DNA from: Devosia sp. FJ2-5-3
GTDB taxonomy: Bacteria > Pseudomonadota > Alphaproteobacteria > Rhizobiales > Devosiaceae
Assembly (NCBI RefSeq): GCF_029201545.1
Contig: NZ_CP104007.1
Coordinates: forward strand, 3,320,501-3,384,500
Reading direction: 5' to 3'
Length of the DNA: 64,000 nucleotides
Shown here: in pieces, positions 36,801-43,995 of the stretch
Layout of the letters: each line of letters opens with the position of its first letter
Position numbering within the stretch: position 1 is the first letter of the stretch
Made by a program: the position numbers and the translations under genes
Notes under the pieces: generated by a model
Told to the model about the DNA's origin: nothing
Seen by the model: the letters and a program-made list of their open reading frames with translations, nothing else
Databases searched by the model: none

Positions 36801-37323
36801 GTTGCGCGCCGGGATTTCCGCGCTCAACCGCGAGGGCCGGGCGCGGCTCAACGAGGCCTTCGGCAAGGTGAACGCCCACTTCCAGGAGCTGTTCACGACA
36901 CTGTTTGGCGGTGGCACGGCGGAGCTGACCTTTGTCGAAAGCGACGATCCGCTGGAAGCCGGGCTCGAAATCATTGCCCGTCCGCCCGGCAAGAAGCCCC
37001 AGACCATGACGCTGCTTTCAGGCGGCGAGCAGGCGCTGACGGCGATGAGCCTGATCTTTGCCGTCTTCCTCACCAATCCGGCGCCGATCTGCGTGCTCGA
37101 CGAGGTCGATGCGCCGCTCGACGACGCCAATGTGGAGCGCTTCTGCAATCTGCTCGAGAGCATGCGCCAGCGCACCAATACGCGCTTCCTCACCATCACC
37201 CACAATCCGATCACCATGAGCCGGATGGACCGGCTCTTCGGCGTCACCATGGCCGAGCGCGGCGTCTCGCAACTGGTCTCGGTCGATCTCCAGACCGCCG
37301 AAAGCTTCCTCGAAGCCGTGTAG
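33868..37323 (+). CDS. smc: Chromosome segregation protein SMC
   Basis: SMC organises and condenses the chromosome. The GTG start at 33868 after GGGGAAAA gives VKFERLRLHGFKSF, the normal SMC beginning, and 1151 residues. Walker A is GPNGCGKS (31-38). Two long coiled coils flank a hinge at about residues 500-640 (GALGDDLEASSDAGAPMHWS). The C-terminal ABC signature LLSGGEQALTAMSLIF and Walker B CVLDEVDAPLDDANVERF are intact. Its ScpA/ScpB partners are not in the window. An upstream ATG in the same frame would read through the repeat. Confidence 0.96.
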   Translation: MKFERLRLHGFKSFSDETILVMEPGLTGIVGPNGCGKSNLVEAMRWVMGENSYKAMRASGMDDVIFSGSGNRPGRNSAEVTLVLDNSDRTAPAALNIADVLEVTRRIEREQGSVYRVNGKEVRARDVQLLFADASTGAHSPAMVRQGQIGELIAAKPTARRALLEEAAGISGLHSRRREAELRLRAAEQNLERVEDVIAQIEIQLETLKRQARLAIRYRSLSGDIRRAEATLFHIRWVASRAAEKEAEAAQSVLIRQLADAMHEEHEAKKRVDTSEAALTPLKEREAVTGAVLQRYKILHEQLADEARRMDQRRAELEDRLRQIAADGVRERQLVEESEETLAAYAEERANLEAEQEENQAEYDAAQELAEAARDAVIAAEAESRSAADRLSQLRARRAEALRMTQDAQQRRARLQQELSTVEAEMAEISATLDADAAVHEARAALTEAQDNAEEAEETALAAEEAAMNAQGRLDDARPRLGELDALVTRLEAEATTLGKMLNIGASLWPAIVDELRVEPGYETALGAALGDDLEASSDAGAPMHWSVAIEGYDDPALPQGAEPLSRYVVGTPLLKRRLDQIGLVDPADGPSLMQALWPGQRLVTIDGAFWRWDGLVSAADAPTPAAQRLAQRNRLAELDEEILRAKSERNTWRRDVDNLTRQLDDARQEERSRREMWRAAQHAIGVAQSFLDTAQRALGDLASRKSALEEAHSRILAGLEEIEERRAAAEDALADADDEGSVAQEVEAGQRRLSRLRDETEQARAKLSNLDAAARMRRSRLEQLMRDSTAWQRRFESAKGHLATLDQRTADVQTQMRQLADAPDGFADRKAQLEEQIEEAAEAHGEAGDRLGAAQTLWREAEKQLRAASEKLAEVRIELSRIEERLKGNMAQRQQIERQVEETLGIAANKTLEVSGIRPEEALPAERVIEQKLDRLKAERERLGGVNLSAEKEAEEVQEKRDTMVRDRDELIEAIAKLRAGISALNREGRARLNEAFGKVNAHFQELFTTLFGGGTAELTFVESDDPLEAGLEIIARPPGKKPQTMTLLSGGEQALTAMSLIFAVFLTNPAPICVLDEVDAPLDDANVERFCNLLESMRQRTNTRFLTITHNPITMSRMDRLFGVTMAERGVSQLVSVDLQTAESFLEAV

Positions 37324-37338
37324 CTTCGGGGCTACGGC

Positions 37339-38703
37339 CTAGACGAACCAGATGCCATCCTCGATCTGGCCGGCGACATTGGCCTTGTTTTCGGCACTGT
37401 CCGAGAAATTGACCAGCACGGCGTCGCGGCCCATGCCCTTTTTCAGCCCTTCGTCGATCCAGAACGCGAACCCCGACGCGTCGGCCCCACGCTTGAGCAC
37501 GTTCCGGTAGAGCAGGCCGATAAAGGCCTCGTCGGAGACGCTGGAGGCGGTGCCATAGAGCGAGGCAAATTCATTGGAGCCAATGAAATTGCTGGCTGCC
37601 CAATAGACATTGCCCTGCCCCTGATCCATCGCCTTGATCCAGAAGCCGAGGCCCTTTTCATCCGGCGTGCGGTTGAACGCCGCCTGATAGAGCCGATAGG
37701 CCTGACCGGCATTGCCGTCATAGTCGAAGGCGAGGACCGCGTCGGTGAAATTGATCCGCTCGGCCTGCATCACGATCATGTCCCAGTCGCTGGCCCCGTG
37801 GGAGATCATGTGGACGATATCGCCGCTGCGGGACACTTCCCACAAGACGGAGCGGGAGATGTCGGTGACGACGATGTCGAAGCCCGTTCCGGCATTGACG
37901 CTGAAAACCTTGCCGCTGACATAGACCACGTCATTGCCGCTCCGCGTCACGACGAGATCGCGGCCGCCACCGGCATAGATGACATCGTGCGCGCCGGTAC
38001 CATGGATGATTTCGGAGGCGGCGGTCCCCCTCTGGGTCAAGGTCAGGCTCGCCTGGTCCCAGTTCCAGCTGGCAATCTGGGTGCCCTTCTGTCCCGGCGT
38101 GCCATACATGGCCTGGATGGCCTGCGCGTCCATGACGCCCAGGCGATTGTCATAGTCATTATAGGTCATGACCGTATTGGCGCCATTGTCCTTGCTGGGG
38201 TTCAGCAGCGGTTCGGTGCCGTCGTGAGGATGCTCCATGCCCAGCGTGTGGCCGATTTCATGCAGCATGACATGAAGATTCATGCCGGTTTTCTGATCGA
38301 GGAAGACCCCGTCATAGCCATAGCTGGGCGAAAACAGGGCCGGCTGGCTGCCCTTCATGTAGACACCCGAGGACGGCATGGAGCCCTGACCGGCCACCGT
38401 CCCCGCCAGTTGGTAGCCACCCGCCTCGATATCGCCCATTCCCGAAGGCACTTCGAAAAAGACGATGCCCGAGACATCCTCCCAGGTCTTGATGGCCTCG
38501 CGGAACAAGGCCCGCTCCGCGCCGGTGAGGGGACGGAAATAGTTGGGGTCGCTATATTTTACGCCTTCGATATTGGCGGGAACGACTTCGGCAAAGGAAT
38601 AGGTCAGAAAGAGCGCCTTGGCCTTGATGGTCCCGCCATAGGGCTGGTTCCAGCTCGATTGGTTGCTGAACAGCGCAGTATAATCGTCGACATATCGTGC
38701 CAT
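37339..38703 (-). CDS. Metzincin-type zinc metalloprotease with DUF4214 tail
   Basis: The 454-residue protein has a catalytic domain like serralysins (M10). The zinc motif HEIGHTLGMEH spans residues 148-158 (His148, Glu149, His152, His158), and VMTYNDYDN carries the Met-turn. A stretch of degenerate hemolysin-type calcium repeats follows (IIHGTGAHDVIYAGGGRDLV). The last 115 residues match DUF4214 (YRLYQAAFNRTPDEKGLGFW and LYRNVLKRGADASGFAFW). No N-terminal signal is seen, so type I secretion is likely, but no ABC/MFP partner is in the window. Confidence 0.87.
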   Translation of the reverse strand: MARYVDDYTALFSNQSSWNQPYGGTIKAKALFLTYSFAEVVPANIEGVKYSDPNYFRPLTGAERALFREAIKTWEDVSGIVFFEVPSGMGDIEAGGYQLAGTVAGQGSMPSSGVYMKGSQPALFSPSYGYDGVFLDQKTGMNLHVMLHEIGHTLGMEHPHDGTEPLLNPSKDNGANTVMTYNDYDNRLGVMDAQAIQAMYGTPGQKGTQIASWNWDQASLTLTQRGTAASEIIHGTGAHDVIYAGGGRDLVVTRSGNDVVYVSGKVFSVNAGTGFDIVVTDISRSVLWEVSRSGDIVHMISHGASDWDMIVMQAERINFTDAVLAFDYDGNAGQAYRLYQAAFNRTPDEKGLGFWIKAMDQGQGNVYWAASNFIGSNEFASLYGTASSVSDEAFIGLLYRNVLKRGADASGFAFWIDEGLKKGMGRDAVLVNFSDSAENKANVAGQIEDGIWFV

Positions 38704-39089
38704 GATGTCCCCCGAGAGCGGCCGAAAACCTTACCGCAACCAGTGTCGAGAAATTGTTAACGTTCCGGTAATGCTGTTGTCCGGCGGGCCCCGGCAAAAA
38801 GGGTGGGCCACATGCGCCTGATGGCTTGATAGAGCGGGCCTCGGGCCAAAATATGGTGCCGGCCGGCGTCCCGCCCGGGAGAGAATCCTCCTCCATCGCC
38901 ATGACTCCGCCAGAATTGAGCTGTGGACAGCATGCCGCACCCGGCCTCCAGTGGAAAAAACCCTTTTAAAACATGATCTTAATCTATCAAGGCGCGCCTT
39001 GACACCATAAGGGGGCACCACTATGTTGCGCCCGACTTAGGAGGCGCGCCCGTTTTAGCGGGTAAGGGCCGGCCAAGGGGAGTGTGCGG
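38704..39089. other. Divergent region between the metalloprotease and atp operon
   Basis: These 386 bases contain no gene I can support. The right part holds the atp promoter with its palindrome (listed separately), a second GGCGCGCC at 39043-39050 and a small CCCG/CGGG hairpin just after it. The left part shows nothing recognisable. Confidence 0.5.
38987..39027 (+). promoter_or_regulatory. Promoter of the atp (F0) operon with an overlapping palindrome
   Basis: TTGACA (38999-39004) and TATGTT (39022-39027) are 17 bases apart, close to the sigma-70 consensus. The 16-base perfect palindrome TCAAGGCGCGCCTTGA (38987-39002) covers the first four bases of the -35 box. This is a good position for a repressor or a competing factor. 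Confidence 0.7.
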
Positions 39090-39479
39090 ATGGCAAAACC
39101 GCCGGAGAACCAAGGCCAAACCGATAGCGCCACCGAGGCAACGCGGGATCTCGCATCGCGCATTGCCTTGGCCAAGCGGGAGCGCATGCTGGCGGACAAC
39201 AGATCCGCGGGTGGCAATTCCGGGTCGTCGGAAGGCATGAACCGAGGCATTCGCATCGGCAGTGAATTCGTGGCGGCTGTGCTGGTCGGTGCCGTTATCG
39301 GCTATCTGATCGACCTTGGATTGGGGACCAGCCCCTGGGCCATGCTCATCATGCTGATGATGGGTTTCGCTGCTGGAATATTGAATGTCACCCGTGTGGT
39401 GGCCGAAATGAATGCCGCGACGGCAGTCCCGTTGGAGCCAAAAGACGGTTCCGACAAGGATGCCGGAAGCGGGCAATAG
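39090..39479 (+). CDS. atpI: ATP synthase subunit I
   Basis: AtpI is a small membrane protein that helps assemble the c-ring. ATG 39090 follows AAGGGGAG at a spacing of about 8 bases; a GTG at 39084 is in frame but lies too close. The 129 residues have a soluble start (LASRIALAKRERMLA) and two helices (FVAAVLVGAVIGYLIDLG and WAMLIMLMMGFAAGILNV). It opens the F0 operon, and atpB starts 23 bases after its stop. Confidence 0.93.
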   Translation: MAKPPENQGQTDSATEATRDLASRIALAKRERMLADNRSAGGNSGSSEGMNRGIRIGSEFVAAVLVGAVIGYLIDLGLGTSPWAMLIMLMMGFAAGILNVTRVVAEMNAATAVPLEPKDGSDKDAGSGQ

Positions 39480-39502
39480 ATTGATGACGCTTAGAGGGCT
39501 CC

Positions 39503-40273
39503 ATGGCCGGTACTGACCCGATCCACCAGTTTGTCATCTCCGATTTGATCCCGATTCACATCGGTGACCAAGCAGCCGGCACGGCGATGAACTTCTCGTT
39601 CACCAATTCGGCGCTTTTCATGGTCGCCACCGTGGTGATCCTCACCGGTTTCATGGTGATGTCCGCCTCGCGCAACGCGCTGGTTCCGGGTCGTTTCCAG
39701 CTCATGGGTGAGCTGGCCTACGGCTTCGTGGCCAATATGTTGCGAAGTTCAGCCGGCACCGAGGGAATGAAGTTCTTCCCCTTCGTGTTCTCGCTTTTCG
39801 GCTTCGTGCTCGTGGCAAACCTGCTCGGCATGTTCCCCTACTTCTTCACCGTGACCAGCCACATCATCGTCACCGCTGCCCTCGCGTTTCTCGTGATCGG
39901 CGTCGTGATCATCTATGGTTTCTTCCGTCACGGCTTCAAGTTCCTCAAGCTTTTCGTTCCTGCCGGCGTTCCTGCCTATGTGCTGCCCATCGTGGTGCCG
40001 ATCGAGATCATCTCGTTCCTGTCGCGCCCGATCAGCCTGTCGGTTCGTCTGTTCGGTAACATTCTTGCCGGCCATATCACTCTCAAGGTGTTTGCTGGCT
40101 TTGTGGTCAGCCTCAGTGCCCTTGGCGCGCTTGGCTGGCTGGGTGCCCTGCTGCCGCTCATCATGACTGTGGCAATCACGGCACTCGAACTGCTCGTCGC
40201 GGTAGTGCAGGCCTATGTGTTTGCGGTGCTGACTTCGATGTATCTCAACGACGCGGTCCACCCATCACACTAA
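39503..40273 (+). CDS. atpB: ATP synthase F0 subunit a
   Basis: Subunit a forms the proton half-channels next to the c-ring. The 256 residues include [21 protein letters not shown] and several helices. The essential Arg sits in [14 protein letters not shown], followed by the last helix pair and ending [15 protein letters not shown]. This is the alphaproteobacterial form. It lies between atpI and atpE. Confidence 0.97.
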   Translation: MAGTDPIHQFVISDLIPIHIGDQAAGTAMNFSFTNSALFMVATVVILTGFMVMSASRNALVPGRFQLMGELAYGFVANMLRSSAGTEGMKFFPFVFSLFGFVLVANLLGMFPYFFTVTSHIIVTAALAFLVIGVVIIYGFFRHGFKFLKLFVPAGVPAYVLPIVVPIEIISFLSRPISLSVRLFGNILAGHITLKVFAGFVVSLSALGALGWLGALLPLIMTVAITALELLVAVVQAYVFAVLTSMYLNDAVHPSH

Positions 40274-40336
40274 GGCGTTGAGTCCCTTAAACGGCGGCTT
40301 TTCGCCGGAATTTTTGACCCTCGAAAGGACAAACAA

Positions 40337-40564
40337 ATGGATGTTGAAGCCGCAAAGATGATCGGCGCCGGTATCGCAACTCTGGGTATGGCTGGTGCCG
40401 CCCTGGGCGTGTCGAACATCTTCTCGAACTTCCTGTCGGGTGCCCTGCGCAACCCGTCCGCAGCACCCAGCCAGGTCGGTAACCTGATCTTTGGTATGGC
40501 CATGACCGAAGCTCTGGGCATCTTCTCGTTCCTGGTTGCTCTGATCCTGCTGTTCGTCGCCTAA
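40337..40564 (+). CDS. atpE: ATP synthase F0 subunit c
   Basis: The proteolipid of the rotor ring, 75 residues and two helices. The first contains the Gly-rich packing stretch [19 protein letters not shown]; the polar loop is [10 protein letters not shown]. The proton-binding carboxylate is Glu58 in [19 protein letters not shown] precedes the ATG. No sodium-type ligand pattern is evident, so proton coupling is likely. Confidence 0.97.
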   Translation: MDVEAAKMIGAGIATLGMAGAALGVSNIFSNFLSGALRNPSAAPSQVGNLIFGMAMTEALGIFSFLVALILLFVA

Positions 40565-40657
40565 TAGGTTGACGATGAATTTGCGCAGCCGGGCCTGCCC
40601 GGCTGCGCCCATTCTGTCCGGCATGTGCCGGACGCTGGATTAAACGGGACCGACCAG

Positions 40658-41284
40658 ATGGTAACGCAAGCCTTCGCCCAAGAGGCGGAAACGCCGACCG
40701 AGGACAATGTAGAAGCGCAAGGCGCCGACGCAGTCCATGCCGATCCGACGGCCGACACGCACGCCACCACCGAAGCGCATGGGGATGCCCATCATTCGGA
40801 CGTGTTCCCGCCCTTCGATCCGGCTACTTTTCCCAGCCAGTTGCTCTGGCTCGCTATTTCCTTTGCCGCGCTTTACCTGCTGATGAGCAAGATTGCCCTT
40901 CCCAAGATGGGCAGCATCATCGAAAAGCGCCAGGCCATGATCGAAGCCGATCTGGCCGCCGCCGACCAGGCTCGTCAGAAGACTGACGCCGCCATCGCCG
41001 CCTATGAGAAGGCACTTGCCGAGGCCAAGGCCAAGGCACAGGGCATCGCAAACGAGAGCCGTGAGGCGATCCAGGCTGATCTCGCTGCCAAGCGCGGCGC
41101 TGTCGAAGCCGATCTCGCCACCAAGGTCTCCACTGCCGAAGCCCGCATTGCCGCGACCAAGGCTGAAGCTTTGACCCATGTCGACGAAATCGCCGCCGAC
41201 ACGGCTCAGGCGCTGGTTAGCCAGCTCGTCGGTGACGTCAATGCAGACAATGTCCGCGCTGCAGTCGCCAAGGCCAAGGAGTAA
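40658..41284 (+). CDS. atpG: ATP synthase F0 subunit b'
   Basis: One of two b-type stator subunits of alphaproteobacteria (b and b', as in cyanobacteria and phototrophs). The 208-residue protein from ATG 40658 has an acidic His-rich N-terminus, then the helix FPSQLLWLAISFAALYLLMSKIALP and a long charged helix rich in Ala, Glu and Lys. An in-frame GTG at 40625 is less likely. The extended N-terminus is a usual trait of this subunit. It lies between atpE and atpF. Confidence 0.92.
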   Translation: MVTQAFAQEAETPTEDNVEAQGADAVHADPTADTHATTEAHGDAHHSDVFPPFDPATFPSQLLWLAISFAALYLLMSKIALPKMGSIIEKRQAMIEADLAAADQARQKTDAAIAAYEKALAEAKAKAQGIANESREAIQADLAAKRGAVEADLATKVSTAEARIAATKAEALTHVDEIAADTAQALVSQLVGDVNADNVRAAVAKAKE

Positions 41285-41289
41285 TCGCG

Positions 41290-41775
41290 ATGGAATGGCT
41301 CGATAACAGCTTCTACGCCCTCGTCGGCCTGGTCCTCTTCATCGGCCTGTTGATCTATGTTGGCGTCCCGCGCGTCATCGGCAACATGCTCGACAAGAAG
41401 ATCAAGCAGATCGAGACGGACATCTCCGAGGCCAAGCGCCTGCGCGAGGAAGCCGCCGCCCTGCTCGCCGAATATGAGCAGAAGCGCGTCGCTGCCGAGG
41501 CCGAAGCCGAAGGCATCATCACCGCCGCCAAGGAAGAGGCCATTCGCCTCACCGCCGAAGCGCAGGCTTCCCTGGCCGACCTCGTCGCCCGCCGCACCAA
41601 GTCGGTGGAAGACAAGATCGCCCAGGCCGAAGCCCAGGCCATCGCCGAAGTGCGTGCCCGCTCCGCCGATCTGGCCGTGGAAGCTGCCCGCACCGTGCTG
41701 AGCAACGAAATGAATGCCAAGGGCGGTCAGATCATCGACAAGGCCATCGCCGACGTCGCCGGTCGTCTGAACTAA
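41290..41775 (+). CDS. atpF: ATP synthase F0 subunit b
   Basis: The second b-type stator subunit, 161 residues. The N-terminal membrane helix is FYALVGLVLFIGLLIYVGVPRVI, followed by MLDKKIKQIETDISEAKRLREEAA and a long amphipathic helix. It starts five bases after the b' stop and is followed by a strong terminator. The F1 genes are not adjacent, which is normal in this class. Confidence 0.95.
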   Translation: MEWLDNSFYALVGLVLFIGLLIYVGVPRVIGNMLDKKIKQIETDISEAKRLREEAAALLAEYEQKRVAAEAEAEGIITAAKEEAIRLTAEAQASLADLVARRTKSVEDKIAQAEAQAIAEVRARSADLAVEAARTVLSNEMNAKGGQIIDKAIADVAGRLN

Positions 41776-41798
41776 GTCCTCTTGGTTCTCCAGATTTG

Positions 41799-41827
41799 AA
41801 GGCGGGCAGCAATGCCCGCCTTTTTTG
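41799..41827 (+). terminator. Intrinsic terminator after atpF
   Basis: AAGGCGGGC-AGCAAT-GCCCGCCTT followed by TTTTT ends the F0 operon, about 23 bases after the atpF stop. Confidence 0.92.
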
Positions 41828-41875
41828 TTGTTTGTTTTGTGCGCCCAGTCCCCACCGCTCCCGCACAGCGCTCCC

Positions 41876-42098
41876 CCAATCACCGGGCTTCCCTCGGGCC
41901 TGACCCGAGGGCCACTAACCACCCGCACAGCGCTCCAAGCTCTGTCCCGCCTCTGTGTCATCCCCGCGAACGCGGGGACCTCCGTTAACAGAGGCTCCCG
42001 CCTGCGCAGGAATGACACCGTAAACAATTGGTCAGGGCCCAAGTGCGGCCAACACCCCCAAGACCTTTCCATCCCTTCCCTCGGGTCGAGCCCGAGGG
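41876..42098. repeat. Cluster of GC-rich palindromic repeats upstream of the gcv riboswitch
   Basis: CCCTCGGG-CCTGA-CCCGAGGG (41891-41911) and CCCTCGGG-TCGAG-CCCGAGGG (42078-42098) are further copies of the 14.9 kb family and again face each other. Between them lies an imperfect 64-base inverted repeat bounded by GTGTCAT (41955) and ATGACAC (42018), with a perfect inner palindrome CCCCGCG-AA-CGCGGGG (41962-41977). The latter resembles the GTCATTCCCGCG-type repeat common in proteobacteria. The remaining bases up to the riboswitch show no gene. Confidence 0.82.
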
Positions 42099-42216
42099 CA
42101 CCCAGAGCAGACAAAAGCACTCACGCAACTCCCACCCATCCATCTCCCCCACCCCACGTGGACAATCACCAACCCCGATTGACGCCATTAAATTTCTCCA
42201 CCATGGTGCCGGCGAC

Positions 42217-42387
42217 TGCGGGAGAGATCGGCTTAGGCCGGCGCCGAAGGAGCAACCGCCCCGGAAACTCTCAGGCAACCGGACCGTAGTCGGACAAACA
42301 CTCTGGAAAGCAGGTCGCTTGCGGCCTCTCCGAAGGAGCAACCGGCGCTCAGCCGGGAAATCTCTCAGGGCAAGGACAGAGGGGGCA
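42217..42387 (+). ncRNA. Tandem glycine riboswitch
   Basis: Two gcvT-type aptamers are in series. The first has CGGGAGAGA, then CGCCGAAGGAGCAACCG, GGAAACTCTCAGGCA and GACAAACACTCTGGAAAG (about 42217-42312). The second has TCTCCGAAGGAGCAACCGGC, then GGAAATCTCTCAGGGCA and AAGGACAGAGGGG (about 42313-42387). Both show the conserved cores for glycine binding. It lies directly before the gcvT operon and should turn it on when glycine is abundant. Confidence 0.93.
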
Positions 42388-42393
42388 CGCATT

Positions 42394-42409
42394 TCCGCCA
42401 AATGGCGGA
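42394..42409 (+). promoter_or_regulatory. Small hairpin between riboswitch and gcvT
   Basis: TCCGCCA-AA-TGGCGGA is a perfect palindrome just after the second aptamer and 37 bases before the gcvT start. No T-run follows, so it is not a classical terminator. It may be the riboswitch expression platform acting on translation or Rho. Confidence 0.4.
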
Positions 42410-42446
42410 GCCTTGTCGTGTCGCCTGCCCAACCAGAGAGCGCTCC

Positions 42447-43607
42447 ATGTCCGCGTCCGAAGCTGAAACCCTCCTTACCGTGCCGCTCAATGACCAGCAT
42501 ATTGCTGCGGGCGGCCGCATGGTGCCGTTCAGCGGCTATTCCCTGCCCGTTCAATATCCCACCGGCATCATGGCCGAGCACAAATGGACCCGCGAACAGG
42601 CTGGCCTGTTCGACGTCAGCCATATGGGCCCGTGCTTCCTGACCCTCACCGGCTCGACTGGCGACGCCGACAGCGACTATACAGAGATCGCCGGTATCGT
42701 CGAACCTCTGGTCTGCGGCGACATCCTCAACCTCAAGCCCGGCCAGATCCGCTACACGCTGTTCCTCAACGAGAACGGCGGCGTTCTGGACGACCTCATG
42801 ATTGGCCGCTCCCCGCTCCATCCGGGCGCGCTCTATATCGTGGTCAATGCCGGGATCAAGGAAGCCGATTTTTCGCGTCTCAAGGCCGCCGCCGGCGACA
42901 GGGCCAGGCTCCAGCGCGCCGACGACAACGTGCTCCTCGCCCTCCAGGGCCCTAAGGCCGCCGAAATTCTGTCCAAGCTCGTTCCTGGCGTCTCCGAACT
43001 CAGTTTCATGACCTATTCGACCTTCCCCTGGGGTGATGAAGACCTGACCATTTCCCGCTGCGGCTATACCGGCGAGGATGGGTTCGAGATCCTCTGCTCG
43101 CCGCAGCAGGCCCCGCGCCTCTGGGAGACCCTGCTGTCCGACGAGCGTGTCAAACCAATCGGTCTCGGCGCCCGCGATTCCCTCCGTCTCGAAGCCGGCC
43201 TGCCGCTCTATGGCCACGACCTCGACGAGACCATCTCCCCCATCGAAGCCGATCTTGGCTTTGCCGTATCCAAGCGCCGCCGCGAGGCCGCCGATTTTCC
43301 CGGCGCCCAGCGTATTCTCGCCGAGCGTGAGGGAAAGCTCAGCCGCAAACGTGTCGCCCTCATCGTCGAAGGCGCGCCGGCCCGCGAAGGCGCTGAAATT
43401 CTTGATGCTGCCGGCAATGCCATTGGCGTCGTCACCAGCGGCGGTTTTGCTCCGACGCTGGGCAAGGCCATCGCCCTTGGCTTCGTGCCACCAGAACACG
43501 CCGCTATCGGCAGCAAGCTGCAAGTCTCGGTCAGGGGGCGCCTGCAGCCCGCCGAAGCCGTCGCCGCCCCCTTCGTCCCCCACAATTATTTCCGCAAGCC
43601 AGCCTGA
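42447..43607 (+). CDS. gcvT: Aminomethyltransferase (glycine cleavage T protein)
   Basis: The T protein transfers the methylene group from lipoyl-bound aminomethyl to tetrahydrofolate. ATG 42447 gives 386 residues. RMVPFSGYSLPVQYPTGIMAEHKWTREQAGLFDVSHMG, split around residues 25-60, is the hallmark N-terminus. YTGEDGFEI is the folate region, and GVVTSGGFAPTLGKAIALGFVP is near the end. It is the first gene of the gcv operon behind the glycine riboswitch. Confidence 0.95.
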   Translation: MSASEAETLLTVPLNDQHIAAGGRMVPFSGYSLPVQYPTGIMAEHKWTREQAGLFDVSHMGPCFLTLTGSTGDADSDYTEIAGIVEPLVCGDILNLKPGQIRYTLFLNENGGVLDDLMIGRSPLHPGALYIVVNAGIKEADFSRLKAAAGDRARLQRADDNVLLALQGPKAAEILSKLVPGVSELSFMTYSTFPWGDEDLTISRCGYTGEDGFEILCSPQQAPRLWETLLSDERVKPIGLGARDSLRLEAGLPLYGHDLDETISPIEADLGFAVSKRRREAADFPGAQRILAEREGKLSRKRVALIVEGAPAREGAEILDAAGNAIGVVTSGGFAPTLGKAIALGFVPPEHAAIGSKLQVSVRGRLQPAEAVAAPFVPHNYFRKPA

Positions 43608-43616
43608 GGCCCCGCC

Positions 43617-43982
43617 ATGACCACGAAATTTACGCCAGACCACGAATACATCCGCGTCGAGGGTGACATCGGCACCGTCGGCATCACCGATTATGCCCAG
43701 GAGCAGCTCGGCGACATCGTCTTCGTCGAACTGCCGGCGATCGGCAAGGTGCTCAAGAAGGGCGACGAGGCCGCCGTAGTCGAGTCGGTGAAGGCCGCTT
43801 CCGAGATCTATGCGCCTGTCTCCGGTGAGGTCGTCGAAGTTAACGTTGTGCTAACGAATTCGCCCGGAACGCTAAACACTGCGTCCGAGGGCGAAGGCTG
43901 GATGTTCAAGATCCGCGTGGCCAATTCCGCCGAAATCGAGACCCTGCTCGACGCCGACGGCTATGCCGATCTGACCCTCTAA
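43617..43982 (+). CDS. gcvH: Glycine cleavage system H protein
   Basis: The lipoyl carrier of the glycine cleavage system, 121 residues. The lipoylated Lys is Lys59 in [15 protein letters not shown]. The opening [25 protein letters not shown] is typical. It starts nine bases after gcvT and is followed by the two P-protein genes. Confidence 0.97.
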   Translation: MTTKFTPDHEYIRVEGDIGTVGITDYAQEQLGDIVFVELPAIGKVLKKGDEAAVVESVKAASEIYAPVSGEVVEVNVVLTNSPGTLNTASEGEGWMFKIRVANSAEIETLLDADGYADLTL

Positions 43983-43995
43983 GCCCCTGAGTTTC

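Noticed and set aside
38965..38983. TTAA-N9-TTAA before the atp promoter, resembling a CtrA site
   Set aside because: The spacing is nine instead of seven bases.
41876..42098. Possible CRISPR array in the repeat cluster before gcvT
   Set aside because: The repeats are inverted palindromes of two kinds, not direct repeats with regular spacers, and no cas genes are present.
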